Assembly: GCA_013298695.1 (NCBI GenBank)
Contig: JAAFIS010000002.1
Coordinates: 423,827-487,826, forward strand
Length of the DNA: 64,000 nt
Direction of reading: 5' to 3'
DNA from: Betaproteobacteria bacterium
GTDB lineage: Bacteria; Pseudomonadota; Gammaproteobacteria; Burkholderiales; Casimicrobiaceae
Position numbers and translations under genes: made by a program. This document shows, one piece after another, positions 25,497 to 35,142 of the stretch. Below the pieces are notes generated by a model. That model searched no databases and was not told the origin of the DNA. It saw only the letters and a program-made list of their open reading frames with translations. Within the stretch, counting starts at the first letter, position 1. Each line of letters opens with the position of its first letter.

Positions 25497-26516
25497 TTGT
25501 CGAACAAACATCCTCCCACCATCGTGCGCTTCGCAGCACTCGGCGACGTCGTTTTGCTCACCGTGCTCATCAATCGACTTGCGCTGCGATACGGCGCTCC
25601 GGTGGCGGTGCTGTCGTCTGGCGGCTGGACCAAGACGCTGCTGGCCGCCAATCCGAGTGTGAGCGAAATCCAGCTCGTCACCAGCAGAAAGCGTCCTTAC
25701 TGGTTAACGCCGAGCCAGCGCGAAGCTGTGGCGTGGCTTAAAACGCGTAAGGGCGACGTGTATCTGTGCGACCCTGATCCGTATTCAAGAAGGCTGGTTG
25801 CGCGCGCGGTGCCCGCAGATCGCGTGATTCGTGTGTGGGACGAATGGCCCGGGATCGACACCCACTGGGCTGATTGGTGGGAAAGCGTCGGCACAGCAAA
25901 GCCGCTCGTGCCCGGAAGTGGGCGCCCGCGTCTCGATGCCCCGCAAGTGTGGTTCGACGACGCAAGCGCGTGGATGGCCGCCAAGGGGCTAGAGCCTGGA
26001 AAAGTGATTCTGATTCAACCGGGTAACAAAAAAACCGCGAAGCGCTGGACGTGGAATCGCATTAACGACAAGTTTTGGCCTATTGAGCGCTGGGTCAGCG
26101 TAATCGGTCAAGCGCTTGCAGACAAGCCCGATTTCAGAGCGGTAATTTGCGGTGCGCCTTCAGAGCAAGAACTGGTGCAAAGCATCGTGAGTGGTTGCAA
26201 TGATGCCCGCGTCATTGGCGCAGCACTCGATTTACCGATCCCACGCTTGGTAGCCTTGAGCGCACGCGCGCACAGCATGATTACGATTGACACTGGCCCC
26301 GCTCACGTTGCCGCGGCGATGAACTGCCCGTGCGTGATCTTGTTTGGCGCGTTTGGTTGGGGTCGATGGGCTCCGCGCGCGCCGAGTGCGACCATCATCA
26401 CCTTGGGCAATCGCGAAGAAACTAAAGACGGCACGGTAATGTCGATTTCAACCGACGAGGTCATTGCGGCATGGCGACAACTTGGCGCACAGATCAACGC
26501 GGTCGCATCACTCTAG
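25497..26516 (+). CDS. glycosyltransferase family 9 (heptosyltransferase-like)
   Basis: A 339-residue protein of the ADP-heptose:LPS heptosyltransferase fold. Visible are the N-terminal VRFAALGDVVLLTVLINRL, the second-domain start KVILIQPGNKKTAKRWTWN, and the donor-site segment MITIDTGPAHVAAAMNCPCVILFG. It probably adds a sugar to lipopolysaccharide core or another surface glycan. It stands alone, outside an LPS cluster. The start TTG 25497 lacks a good ribosome-binding site, and GTG 25522 is an alternative. Confidence 0.85.
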   Translation: MSNKHPPTIVRFAALGDVVLLTVLINRLALRYGAPVAVLSSGGWTKTLLAANPSVSEIQLVTSRKRPYWLTPSQREAVAWLKTRKGDVYLCDPDPYSRRLVARAVPADRVIRVWDEWPGIDTHWADWWESVGTAKPLVPGSGRPRLDAPQVWFDDASAWMAAKGLEPGKVILIQPGNKKTAKRWTWNRINDKFWPIERWVSVIGQALADKPDFRAVICGAPSEQELVQSIVSGCNDARVIGAALDLPIPRLVALSARAHSMITIDTGPAHVAAAMNCPCVILFGAFGWGRWAPRAPSATIITLGNREETKDGTVMSISTDEVIAAWRQLGAQINAVASL

Positions 26517-26532
26517 CCGCGAGTCGTACTTC

Positions 26533-27240
26533 TCAGGGAACAAACATATAACCAAAATTGCGAATCGACTGCACGTAGCGAGGTTTTGCGGGATCGGTCT
26601 CGACGTGTTTTCGAAGCCGCATTACAGCCACGTCAATCGTTCGCGGCAGAAGCGCCGATGCTCGGCCGTGCACTACTGTCATTAACCGCTCGCGCGATAA
26701 CGGCACGTTGGGGTTGCTTACCAACTCTGCCAATAGTGCGAATTCAACCGTCGTCAATAGATGCTCGCGCCCGCCCTCATAGACGAGTCGACGTGCACCG
26801 GGTTGAAACGTGAGTGTGCCGAGTTGCACATCAGCGCGCAACGCCGTAGCTGTGCCAGGCACAGTCACCGCACGACGAAGCACTGCACGAATTCGCGCAA
26901 GCAGTTCGCGCGGCGAGAACGGCTTACCGATGTAGTCGTCGGCACCCATTTCGAGGCCGAGCACACGGTCATATTCTTCGATGCGCGCAGTGAGCAAAAT
27001 GATCGGAATCCGGTCGCCCTCAACACGCAATTGGCGACACGCGTCAAGTCCGGAGCTTCCCGGAAGACCGACGTCTAGCAAAATTAAATCGGGCCGCAGC
27101 GTATGTACGCGCCGCAATAATTCCTCTGCGCTTGCGAGAGGCGTTGTCTTCATGCCCTGCTCGCTTAAATAGTCGCAAATCATGACGCGCATCGCGCGGT
27201 CATCTTCAACGACAAATAGGTGAGGCGTCGCGACATTCAT
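26533..27240 (-). CDS. OmpR-family response regulator
   Basis: A 235-residue protein. The receiver domain shows VVEDD, the phosphoacceptor Asp in LILLDVGLPG, and the Lys in YIGKPF. The C-terminal winged helix contains TTVEFALLAELV and TIDVAVMRLRKHVE. It follows a histidine kinase gene on the same strand, and the pair comes at the end of the RND efflux operon, so the pump genes are the likely target. ATG 27240 starts right before the receiver fold. Confidence 0.93.
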   Translation of the reverse strand: MNVATPHLFVVEDDRAMRVMICDYLSEQGMKTTPLASAEELLRRVHTLRPDLILLDVGLPGSSGLDACRQLRVEGDRIPIILLTARIEEYDRVLGLEMGADDYIGKPFSPRELLARIRAVLRRAVTVPGTATALRADVQLGTLTFQPGARRLVYEGGREHLLTTVEFALLAELVSNPNVPLSRERLMTVVHGRASALLPRTIDVAVMRLRKHVETDPAKPRYVQSIRNFGYMFVP

Positions 27241-27285
27241 CGCCCATAAGCATAAACCAAACGCATAACAGCATTCGCCGTTTAA

Positions 27286-27369
27286 GCCCAATTTAATTGG
27301 GCGAGTAAGTCAACTACACAATATAGCAACGCTATTAAATGTATTGGTAATTGCCCGATAAAACAGGCG
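27286..27369. repeat. 84-bp tripartite palindromic element, copy 5
   Basis: The palindrome GCCCAATTTAATTGGGC is complete at centre 27294 and the partner GCCCGATAAAACAGGC has its centre at 27360.5. The midpoint reads TAGC|AACG. It lies between the kinase and regulator genes of one two-component system. Confidence 0.8.
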
Positions 27370-27378
27370 TTGTTACAA

Positions 27379-28725
27379 CTAAGCTGTTATGCGATTACTA
27401 GTTCGCCAGAAAAGAGAGATACCGAATCGATTGCGGGCTCCGCGAACAATATGAAGTGTTCCTTGAGTCTGGCTAGCAATCTGAGCAACGATAGCTAAAC
27501 CCAGCCCGCAATGGCCTTGTGAGCCGCGATCATCAGTAAGCCGTGAAAAGGGCTGCACCGCTCGCTCGAACTCCGCGTCCGACATGCCTTCGCCCTCATC
27601 CCACACGGTTAACGTCGTTTCCTCGCCGAGTATGCTCTGCCTCAAGCTCAATTCGACTTCCACCGGTACACCGCCGTATTCCAGCGCGTTGTCGATCAAA
27701 TTGGTGAGTGCGCGTTGGATCGCGAGGTCGGGAATCGGTGTCGCCACCGCGCTTGATTTGAACACCACGGGCGCGCCCTGAGTTACGTACGTGGAAACGA
27801 TCCTATCCACAACTTCGTTCAGCGGCCATGGCTCACCGTACCCAACGTGACTTTCGCTCTGCGCATACCCGACGAACTGCGTGACGATCCGTTCCAGCGC
27901 GGTCAAATCACGATCAATTTCGCGCAAACTTTTCTCGTCACACGCCATCTCCACCCGGAAACGGAGTCGCGTCAATGGAGTGCGCAAATCGTGACTGATG
28001 CCGACGAGCATTTGCTGTTTGGTGCGTGCGGCTTGTGCATTGCTGTCGACGACGCGATTAAACGACTCTACAAAATTTCGAATCTCGCGATCTGCGCGGT
28101 CCGGTACTTCGAGCGGATCCAACGCACCATTTCGCCCAGATAACTGCGCGGAGAGCTTGCGGATTGGACGGTTCACCAGCGCCAAACCAACGCTCGCAGC
28201 AATGATGACGGCCAAGGCAACCATAACTAACCAGCCAATGATTCCGGTAATCGCGATCCAGGTGGGGGAACTCGGCTCGTGCACGATTTGCCAACGTTCA
28301 CTACCGACATTGAACACATAAAAAATTCCCTCACCCATTGGCGCACCGGCAATGATCCGTATGCTCACATCAACGTCGGGGTCCACGCGCTGTCGCATGT
28401 CTTCGAGAAGTTGCGCCGACACCACGCGGGACGGCGCGATAGTTTCTGTACTTTCATTAGTTTTCAAACGCGACACTCGATGTTGAGCCCGCGTTAAAGA
28501 ACCCGCGAGCGAGTCGCGCTCCGCAGGCGCAGTGAGCGCGAGCAGAGCGCGTTCGCTTCGAACCATGGCCGTTAACACCGATGTGAAATCTGTCGCCAAC
28601 ACACGCACAAAATTGAGTGTGACGACGAGATGCAGCACCAACGAAAGAACGCTGACCCCAATTACCAATGCAACCAAGCGCGCCACAAGTGAATCGCGCC
28701 CGAATTGTTTCCAAAGATTGAACAA
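27379..28725 (-). CDS. EnvZ-type sensor histidine kinase
   Basis: A 448-residue inner-membrane kinase. It has two transmembrane helices (LVALVIGVSVLSLVLHLVV and AITGIIGWLVMVALAVIIA) around a periplasmic domain of about 120 residues, then a HAMP linker, the His box GISHDLRTPLTRLR and the ATPase boxes NLIDNALEYGG, DEGEGM and GHCGLGLAIV. It presumably phosphorylates the regulator downstream. The start is TTG 28725, as no ATG occurs before the first helix. Confidence 0.92.
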   Translation of the reverse strand: MFNLWKQFGRDSLVARLVALVIGVSVLSLVLHLVVTLNFVRVLATDFTSVLTAMVRSERALLALTAPAERDSLAGSLTRAQHRVSRLKTNESTETIAPSRVVSAQLLEDMRQRVDPDVDVSIRIIAGAPMGEGIFYVFNVGSERWQIVHEPSSPTWIAITGIIGWLVMVALAVIIAASVGLALVNRPIRKLSAQLSGRNGALDPLEVPDRADREIRNFVESFNRVVDSNAQAARTKQQMLVGISHDLRTPLTRLRFRVEMACDEKSLREIDRDLTALERIVTQFVGYAQSESHVGYGEPWPLNEVVDRIVSTYVTQGAPVVFKSSAVATPIPDLAIQRALTNLIDNALEYGGVPVEVELSLRQSILGEETTLTVWDEGEGMSDAEFERAVQPFSRLTDDRGSQGHCGLGLAIVAQIASQTQGTLHIVRGARNRFGISLFWRTSNRITA

Positions 28726-28766
28726 GTTAGAAGTTCCGCTCGCAAAAAATGAATTGATAAGTGACG

Positions 28767-29264
28767 CTAGTTCCGCGCTGATCGTTTGATAGAGGCGGCT
28801 CGAAGTTTGTCGAAGATCTCATTCGCAGCGTCATCGGCCACGTCTGTGATGCTAAATAAGGGTACGCGCGCGGTTCTCTGGATCACAATTGTCTGCCCCT
28901 CAAAGGCAATCGCGCCTTCAATTCGATCAACGTGCAGCAGCATACCGAGCGGCCCAGCCACGGCAGCTACAACGAGTCTAAGTTTGCCGCGATCATAGTA
29001 TCGCGTGATCCGAAAATCAGTGGCGGCTGATGTCGAGACAGGCGTCGATTTTTCTTTTGCTATCGCGTTGTAGCGCTCCACAATCCGTGCTGCGACTTCC
29101 GCAGACACGTCACAGTCCTTGCAATCTACTGCTACCGATAGCGCAGGAACGCTAATCTCGGCGTTTGCGATTGGATTTTTTTTAGCAACTGTCTCCGCCA
29201 CTTGAGCGCAGCCAACGAGCGCAACGAAACCGCTGAGTAGGAGGCATTTCTTGATTGATTTCAC
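28767..29264 (-). CDS. lipoprotein of the RND efflux operon
   Basis: A 165-residue protein with signal KSIKKCLLLSGFVALVGC and lipobox LVG|C. The mature part contains a CKDC motif and an alpha/beta pattern (DFRITRYYDRGKLRLVVA). Its GTG start overlaps the TAG stop of the RND gene by one base, which fixes the start and shows translational coupling. The role is unknown; it could be a periplasmic accessory or sensor part of the pump. Confidence 0.75.
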   Translation of the reverse strand: MKSIKKCLLLSGFVALVGCAQVAETVAKKNPIANAEISVPALSVAVDCKDCDVSAEVAARIVERYNAIAKEKSTPVSTSAATDFRITRYYDRGKLRLVVAAVAGPLGMLLHVDRIEGAIAFEGQTIVIQRTARVPLFSITDVADDAANEIFDKLRAASIKRSARN

Positions 29265-32200
29265 TATTCGGCTCCAGGGGTAAGCTGCGGTGAGGTTTTT
29301 GTTCGCAACGAATTGCAATCGCTGATACGAAACAGTCTTTTGATAAACCGTTCAAGCGACGACATGTAGGTCGACACCACCGGAACCACAATCAAACTCA
29401 ACGCAGTAGAAGCGATGAGCCCGCCGATGACAGCGATTGCCATCGGTTGTCTGAAACTCGCGTCTCCGCCGTAACCTGCTGCTAGTGGTGCCATGCCGGC
29501 AACCATGGCGACTGTCGTCATCATGATCGGGCGAGCGCGTTTATGGCATGCATCGATGAGTGCGCTGATTTCATCGAGCCCTTGCTCTCGCATCGCGATG
29601 AACGCGTAATCAATGATCAGAATCGAATTTTTGGTGACGACTCCGAAAAGCATCACAATCCCAATGAGCGCAGGCAAGCTCAGCTCGCCGCTAAACAGCA
29701 GTAACGCCGCAAGTGCGCCGCCTACTGAAAGCGGAAGCGCAGAGAGATTGGTGAATGGCTGCAACCAATTTTTATAGAGCAAGACCAGCACGCAATATTT
29801 GCAAAGCACGCCCGTGAATAGCGCAATTGCAAACCCAAGGAAGAGATCTTTCATGATTTCGGCATCACCCGATTCCACCAATTTCACGCTCGAGGGCAGC
29901 GCCTTCACGGCGGGCAATCCTTTCGCTGCGGCCAGCGCGTCCGAAAGCGGAAAGCCGCCGAGGTCCGCCGATAGCGAGACGTTCCGGCTCCGGTTGTAGC
30001 GCGTGATCTGTGATGGACCGCTTTCCACTGAAAGCGCGGCGATGCTCGTCAGCGGCACCAACCCGTCGCGCCCGGCGACGCGAAGTGACCCAACTTGCTC
30101 TAAGTCGCGCCGAAACTCGTCGGGGAAGCGAACAACAATATCGAGCTGCCGCTGATCAAGATTTAGTTTTGACAGGCCGGTAGAGAAATCACCGCTTGTG
30201 GCAACACGCAAGGTATCGCCAATCGTTTGCGCGGAAACGCCGCGCTCGGCTGCGCGCGCAACGTCGGGCCGTAGCGTGATCTCGGGGCGCTCAAGGCTCG
30301 CGTTCGAGGTTACGCCGCTCAAAAATGGAAGCTCGCGAAGCTGTTTAGTAATTTCTTCCGCGCTTGCTTTGAGCGCGACCGCATCTTGGCTTGCCAGAAT
30401 GAGCTGCAATTTCTCACCAGGGCCGCCGCCCGAGATCGACCAGCGAATCCCCGGAACTGATGTCAATTTGCTGCGTAATTGATTCTCGATCTCTTGCTGC
30501 GACGCGCGCATCTCGCGATCAGTGAGTACGAGCGTAAGCGTCGCTTTGCGAACTTCACCGCCACCAACGCCCCGCGGTCCGCCTGCCGACTGCGGGGTTC
30601 CGGCGGTGACAAACACGCTACTAACACCGGCAACGCCACCCAGGGCTTGTCGCGCTTCCTCTGCCGCTGCGACGGTCATAGCTAACGGTGTGCCCGGCGG
30701 CAGTTCGATATCGACCGAGCTGGTGCCCTTGTCGCTCACCGGAATAAAGCCAGTGGTCATCAAGGGGATCAACGCTAGCGAACCGACAAACACGAGCGTG
30801 GCGATCAGCATGGTCGTGAATCGATGAGCAAGACACCAGCGAACCAATCGCAAGTACCGCGCCATCATCGCGCCGTCTTTTCGATGCCTGGTATGTGGCT
30901 TTAAAAGCCAAACGGCCATGAGTGGGGTGACCATGCGTGCGACCACGAGTGAAGCGATCACCGCCACCACAGTCGTCCAGCCAAATTGCTTGAAAACAAG
31001 GCCGGGCGTGCCGCTCATAAACGCGGTCGGCAAAAATACGACGACCAGCGCTGCAGTGGTCGCAAGCACCGCAAGCCAGATCTCGTTGACGGCTTCCTCG
31101 GTGGCTTCGCGAACCGATTTGCCCGCTTTCATGTGACGCACGATGTTTTCTACTTCCACAATAGCATCGTCTACCAACACGCCGACAACAACCGCGAGCG
31201 CAAGCAAGGTGATTGTGTTCAGCGTATAGCCTGCCCAACTCATGAATGCAAAAGTCGGCAGGATTGACAGCGGAAGAGCGGCGGCACCAATCAAGGTCGC
31301 GCGCCAATCGCGCAGATACCATCCGATCACCAAAACCGCAAGCAGCGCGCCCTCCAATAGCATTTGCATCGACCCACGGTATTGCTCTCGCGTATGCTCG
31401 ACCGTGCTTTTCACGAGCTGAAACTTGAGTCGAGGATAGCTCTCCTCAAGCTGCGAAAACTTGGTGCGCACGCTGCGCTCAATTTGGATTTCGTCAGCCC
31501 CCTTGCTCCGAAATATTTGAAACCCGATGGCTGGTTTTCCATCGAGGAGTGCCGCTTGCGAGCGCTCTGCCACGGTGTCGCGAATTTCTGCAACTTGATC
31601 GAGGCGGAAGTTACGCCCGTCAGGCAAGCTAATCACGATAGCGGCTAGCGCTTGCGCGCTGTTAACCCCGGCGAGCGTGCGGAAGCCCTGCTCCGCACCA
31701 TCGATCTGACCACGTCCACCCGACGTGTCGGTCTGCATCCGTTTAAGTGACTTCGAAACATCAAGCGCTGTCACGCCCAGCGCGTTTAGTTTTGCGGGCG
31801 ATACGTAGACTTGCACCTCGCGCTGCACGCCTCCTACACGCGTGAAACGTCCGACACCCTCTACCGCGAGCACGGTGCGCGCGATTACGTCATCGGTGAA
31901 CCAAGACAGGCTCTCCTCATCGACCCCCTGTCTGGTAACGGCATAAGTGAGCATCGCGCCGCCAGGCCCGACATCAACTTTGCTCACCTGCGGTGTTTGC
32001 GTGTCAACGGGCAGGTCGCCGCGAACACTGTCGACCGCATCCTTGACGTTGAGCAGCGCGTCAGACAAGGGCGTTCCCATTGCGAACTGGGCGGTGATCG
32101 CTACTTCGCCATCGGTAATCGTCGTGCTTTGACTTTTCAGCGCACGTAACGTCGCGATCTTGTCTTCGACTTTGCGTGCGATTTCGGTTTCAAGCTGTGT

Positions 32201-32368
32201 CGGCGCGGCGCCAGGCAGCTTTATCGAAACGTTAACTGCTGGCAGATCAATATCTGGAAAATCTTGTATGCCCAACGAGTTGAAGCCCCAAACACCAGCG
32301 AGCGACGCCAGCATGGAACCCAATATCACCGGGATCGGGTTTCGGATTGACCACGTTGAAAGATTCAT
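29264..32368 (-). CDS. RND multidrug efflux pump, inner-membrane subunit
   Basis: A 1034-residue HAE1-type RND transporter. The start MNLSTWSIRNPIPVILGSML leads into the first helix. Proton-relay acids are in GVLVDDAIVEVENI, and two large periplasmic loops and the repeated fold (KNSILIIDYAFIAM, RPIMMTTVAM) are present. It exports drugs or other amphipathic molecules with the neighbouring MFP and outer membrane factor. The ATG overlaps the upstream TGA. Confidence 0.95.
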   Translation of the reverse strand: MNLSTWSIRNPIPVILGSMLASLAGVWGFNSLGIQDFPDIDLPAVNVSIKLPGAAPTQLETEIARKVEDKIATLRALKSQSTTITDGEVAITAQFAMGTPLSDALLNVKDAVDSVRGDLPVDTQTPQVSKVDVGPGGAMLTYAVTRQGVDEESLSWFTDDVIARTVLAVEGVGRFTRVGGVQREVQVYVSPAKLNALGVTALDVSKSLKRMQTDTSGGRGQIDGAEQGFRTLAGVNSAQALAAIVISLPDGRNFRLDQVAEIRDTVAERSQAALLDGKPAIGFQIFRSKGADEIQIERSVRTKFSQLEESYPRLKFQLVKSTVEHTREQYRGSMQMLLEGALLAVLVIGWYLRDWRATLIGAAALPLSILPTFAFMSWAGYTLNTITLLALAVVVGVLVDDAIVEVENIVRHMKAGKSVREATEEAVNEIWLAVLATTAALVVVFLPTAFMSGTPGLVFKQFGWTTVVAVIASLVVARMVTPLMAVWLLKPHTRHRKDGAMMARYLRLVRWCLAHRFTTMLIATLVFVGSLALIPLMTTGFIPVSDKGTSSVDIELPPGTPLAMTVAAAEEARQALGGVAGVSSVFVTAGTPQSAGGPRGVGGGEVRKATLTLVLTDREMRASQQEIENQLRSKLTSVPGIRWSISGGGPGEKLQLILASQDAVALKASAEEITKQLRELPFLSGVTSNASLERPEITLRPDVARAAERGVSAQTIGDTLRVATSGDFSTGLSKLNLDQRQLDIVVRFPDEFRRDLEQVGSLRVAGRDGLVPLTSIAALSVESGPSQITRYNRSRNVSLSADLGGFPLSDALAAAKGLPAVKALPSSVKLVESGDAEIMKDLFLGFAIALFTGVLCKYCVLVLLYKNWLQPFTNLSALPLSVGGALAALLLFSGELSLPALIGIVMLFGVVTKNSILIIDYAFIAMREQGLDEISALIDACHKRARPIMMTTVAMVAGMAPLAAGYGGDASFRQPMAIAVIGGLIASTALSLIVVPVVSTYMSSLERFIKRLFRISDCNSLRTKTSPQLTPGAE

Positions 32369-33489
32369 GATTTCCCGTTCTTTGCGGGTAGCGCTGGCGC
32401 GGACGCAGGTCGCGTGTTCTGAATCAAAACGCGGTCATCGTCACTTAAGAAGCCAGCCCCACGAGCGGCAACGCGAACGTCTGTATCGATACCGCTGATG
32501 AGTTCAATCAACGCGCCTTTTCGGCGTCCGGTGGAGACGAGCTTTCGTTTTGCGCGATCTCCCTCGATCACGAATACATACGATTTCCCGTCTCTGATTA
32601 CTACGCTTTCTGCAGGCACCACTATCGCCGTTCTCTCTCCGATTTGAATTTGTCCTTCGGCGAACATTTGCGGCTTTACATCCGCGTTCGGATCGACATC
32701 AAGCTGCACAGTGGCCAAACGAGTGGCGGCGCTGATCGACGGAAGAATTTGGCGCACGCGCGCCCTTACTTTTGTCGCGTTTGGCAACGTGATCTGCGCT
32801 GTCTGCCCTTTTTTAATACTGCTCAGCTCAGCACTATTGACCTCCGCCCGCCACTCCAAGCGGCCTTGTCTATTCATGCGAAACAGCTCTGTTGTTACGG
32901 CAAACGCCTGACCCAAAGTCGCGGTCCGCGAAACAACAAGACCTGCATCGGGCGCTACAACTAGTGTGTTTTCAAGCCGCACCCGCGCGCTATCCAGATT
33001 TGCTTGCGCTACAGCAACTTGCGCGATCGCGGTTTCCGCGTTTGTTTCGGCTTGCAGAATACTTTCTTCGCTCACCGCACCGGTGCCCCGCAATGCAACC
33101 GTGCGATCGCGGTTGGTGACGGACTGCCGCGATGAAGCCAGGGCCTGCGCAAGGCTTGCTTCAGCCTGCGCGATTTCCGCGCGAACGCTACGATCATCGA
33201 AGCGCGCGAGCAGTTCTCCTTTGCGCACGAATTGCCCAGCGTCCACGCTGACGGCCACCAGCGGTAAGCCGTTCGTTCGCGAACTCACGACCGCCTCCTG
33301 CCAAGCGACGACCACGCCAGAAGCGGGCACTGTCACTGGCCAAATCACCTGCTGCGATTGCGCGACGCTCACAGTCAGGGAAGCCGGAGCGGCAGTTTCT
33401 TTAGTGGCGCGTTCGGCAAACGTCATGGTGTTTGCTACGCAAACAGCTATCAGCAAAGCCGTTTTTCTGGAAGCTCGATAAGTGATCAT
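32365..33489 (-). CDS. RND efflux membrane fusion protein
   Basis: A 374-residue periplasmic adaptor with an N-terminal signal (TALLIAVCVANTMTFA). It has the barrel-sandwich halves GVVVAWQEAVVSSRTNGLPL and VVAPDAGLVVSRTATLGQAF around a coiled-coil hairpin (AEIAQAEASLAQALASSRQS). ATG and TGA overlap with both neighbours (ATGA), a sign of strict co-translation. Confidence 0.93.
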   Translation of the reverse strand: MITYRASRKTALLIAVCVANTMTFAERATKETAAPASLTVSVAQSQQVIWPVTVPASGVVVAWQEAVVSSRTNGLPLVAVSVDAGQFVRKGELLARFDDRSVRAEIAQAEASLAQALASSRQSVTNRDRTVALRGTGAVSEESILQAETNAETAIAQVAVAQANLDSARVRLENTLVVAPDAGLVVSRTATLGQAFAVTTELFRMNRQGRLEWRAEVNSAELSSIKKGQTAQITLPNATKVRARVRQILPSISAATRLATVQLDVDPNADVKPQMFAEGQIQIGERTAIVVPAESVVIRDGKSYVFVIEGDRAKRKLVSTGRRKGALIELISGIDTDVRVAARGAGFLSDDDRVLIQNTRPASAPALPAKNGKS

Positions 33490-34952
33490 GGTGTTTTCGT
33501 GTACGCTGATTTAGGACCTATAAGCCCAGTGTTGTTGGCCGTCGCTTTGATGAGCTGCACCCAGGCTTGCGCTTGATCGCGCGCTGAATCGATTTCTGCG
33601 AGCGCGGCAGCATTCGCAGACCGGCGCGCATCCTCCAACTCGAACAAACTCATTCGACCGGCTCGGTACGCGGCTTCACTCCCGAACAACAGCCGTCGTG
33701 CTGCAGCCTTTGCCTGCACGTTTAGTGCTGCGCGCTTTTCAGCAGCATCAGCGTTGATGAGTGCGTTATCAACGTCTTGCGCGGCGCTGCGCAGTGCGCT
33801 CTCAAGCTGCGCGGTGGCTTGCGCGTACCGCGCGCGTGCGCCCGCAACGCTCGCCGCCCCCGCGCCACCGTCGAACAAATTTCCAAGCAACGAGCCGCTA
33901 ATCGACCACGAATCCGAATCAATCGTTCTCGAAAGACTGCGCACCCACGACGTGCCGAGAAGCGCGCTGACATTCAGGCTTGGCAACGTCGCAGCGCGAG
34001 CCGCTCCCACGTCTTCGAATGCGGCGTCAGCATTGCGAAGCGCGGTGCGCACCTGCGGCAATTCGGCAAGAACATCGGCAGCAAAATCTGCTGGCGTCGG
34101 CCCGATTGCGAGAGAGCCGACATCACGACCGACCGCTAGCGCAGCGGCCGTTGCGCTGTCAATCTGAGTGCTTGACCAGCCGCTCAGCGCGACCAGAGAC
34201 GCGACCTGAGTCGCGCACTGCGACGTAGCGCTTGACAGTTGAGTCGCGCTATCGAGCATCGCGGATTCAGCGCGCGCGGTTTCAATCGGCGCTATTTGCC
34301 CAGCGCGTTCTCGCAGCGCGCTGAGTCGCAACGATTCCTCTCGCGAGCGCAGATCTTCACGTCGAGCGATTTCACGCTGCCTACAAGCACGCACATTGAT
34401 TGCACCGTCGACCACTTGCGATTGCAGGAGTAGTCGAGCGTTCTGCGCGTCGGCATCGCGTGCGAGCAATCGCTGCTGCGCGGATGCGGCGTTGTGGTGT
34501 AGTCGACCAAACAAATCAATTTCCCATCCGAGAGTGAGATTTACCGCAGCGCTCGTTTGGGTTACTCCAGTTGCCGATTGCGAATTGCCGCGTTTCGGTT
34601 CGGAACTGACGTTTAGCTTCACACCACGTGCAGCCTGTGCAGACTGTGCGCCTGAGCGCGCTTCATCTACGCGGGCTAAAGCGAGCGCAATAGTCGGCGA
34701 GCGCTGCTCAGCGTCAACAACCAACGAATCGATCATCGCATCGCCGAGCGCATTCCACCATTGCACTTCTCGCGCGACACTATCGCCGCCAGCAGCGTCG
34801 GCGTTGGTTTTCCAGGATTTCGTAACGCTGGGCACTAGGGTCTTCGCTGGTGGCTGCAAACTGCAGGCGGAAAGTATGAAAGTCATAGTCACCGCAACGA
34901 CGAAATACGCGCCAACTGAGCCGAGCCATGTAAGCGTTGGCGGTACCGCCAT
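33486..34952 (-). CDS. outer membrane efflux lipoprotein (NodT/OprM type)
   Basis: A 488-residue protein with lipobox ILSA|C near residue 30 and the TolC-like duplicated helical repeats (SPTIALALARVDEARSGAQ and TLPSLNVSALLG). It forms the outer membrane channel of the pump. ATG 34952 is chosen because it begins the signal peptide; an in-frame ATG at 35006 would start inside tripartite element copy 6 and add 18 polar residues. First gene of the six-gene operon running down to 26533. Confidence 0.88.
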   Translation of the reverse strand: MAVPPTLTWLGSVGAYFVVAVTMTFILSACSLQPPAKTLVPSVTKSWKTNADAAGGDSVAREVQWWNALGDAMIDSLVVDAEQRSPTIALALARVDEARSGAQSAQAARGVKLNVSSEPKRGNSQSATGVTQTSAAVNLTLGWEIDLFGRLHHNAASAQQRLLARDADAQNARLLLQSQVVDGAINVRACRQREIARREDLRSREESLRLSALRERAGQIAPIETARAESAMLDSATQLSSATSQCATQVASLVALSGWSSTQIDSATAAALAVGRDVGSLAIGPTPADFAADVLAELPQVRTALRNADAAFEDVGAARAATLPSLNVSALLGTSWVRSLSRTIDSDSWSISGSLLGNLFDGGAGAASVAGARARYAQATAQLESALRSAAQDVDNALINADAAEKRAALNVQAKAAARRLLFGSEAAYRAGRMSLFELEDARRSANAAALAEIDSARDQAQAWVQLIKATANNTGLIGPKSAYTKTP

Positions 34953-34955
34953 AAC

Positions 34956-35039
34956 GCAAACTTTATCTGGGCAGAAAGGGCTTTCTGCGCTTATCTCTAG
35001 ATACATACAAAATTCATTGATAGCCCAATTTAAATGGGG
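34956..35039. repeat. 84-bp tripartite palindromic element, copy 6
   Basis: The right palindrome GCCCAATTTAAATGGGG (centre 35031) and the degenerate left GCAAACTTTATCTGGGC (centre 34964) are 67 bp apart. The midpoint reads TCTC|TAGA. It ends only 4 bp from the preferred start of the efflux operon, where it could influence initiation. Confidence 0.7.
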
Positions 35040-35142
35040 TTACAGGCTTGGAGCTGGAACACGCGTTAGCGGTGGCTAATAGGTAGGCCAAAGCTCGAAG
35101 CTACGCGGCTCAAGCGCTAACGCATCGATCCTTTTTGTGCAC

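Noticed and set aside
30621..31322. Long open frame antisense to the RND pump gene
   Set aside because: The encoded sequence is Arg/His/Cys-rich shadow translation without any domain pattern.
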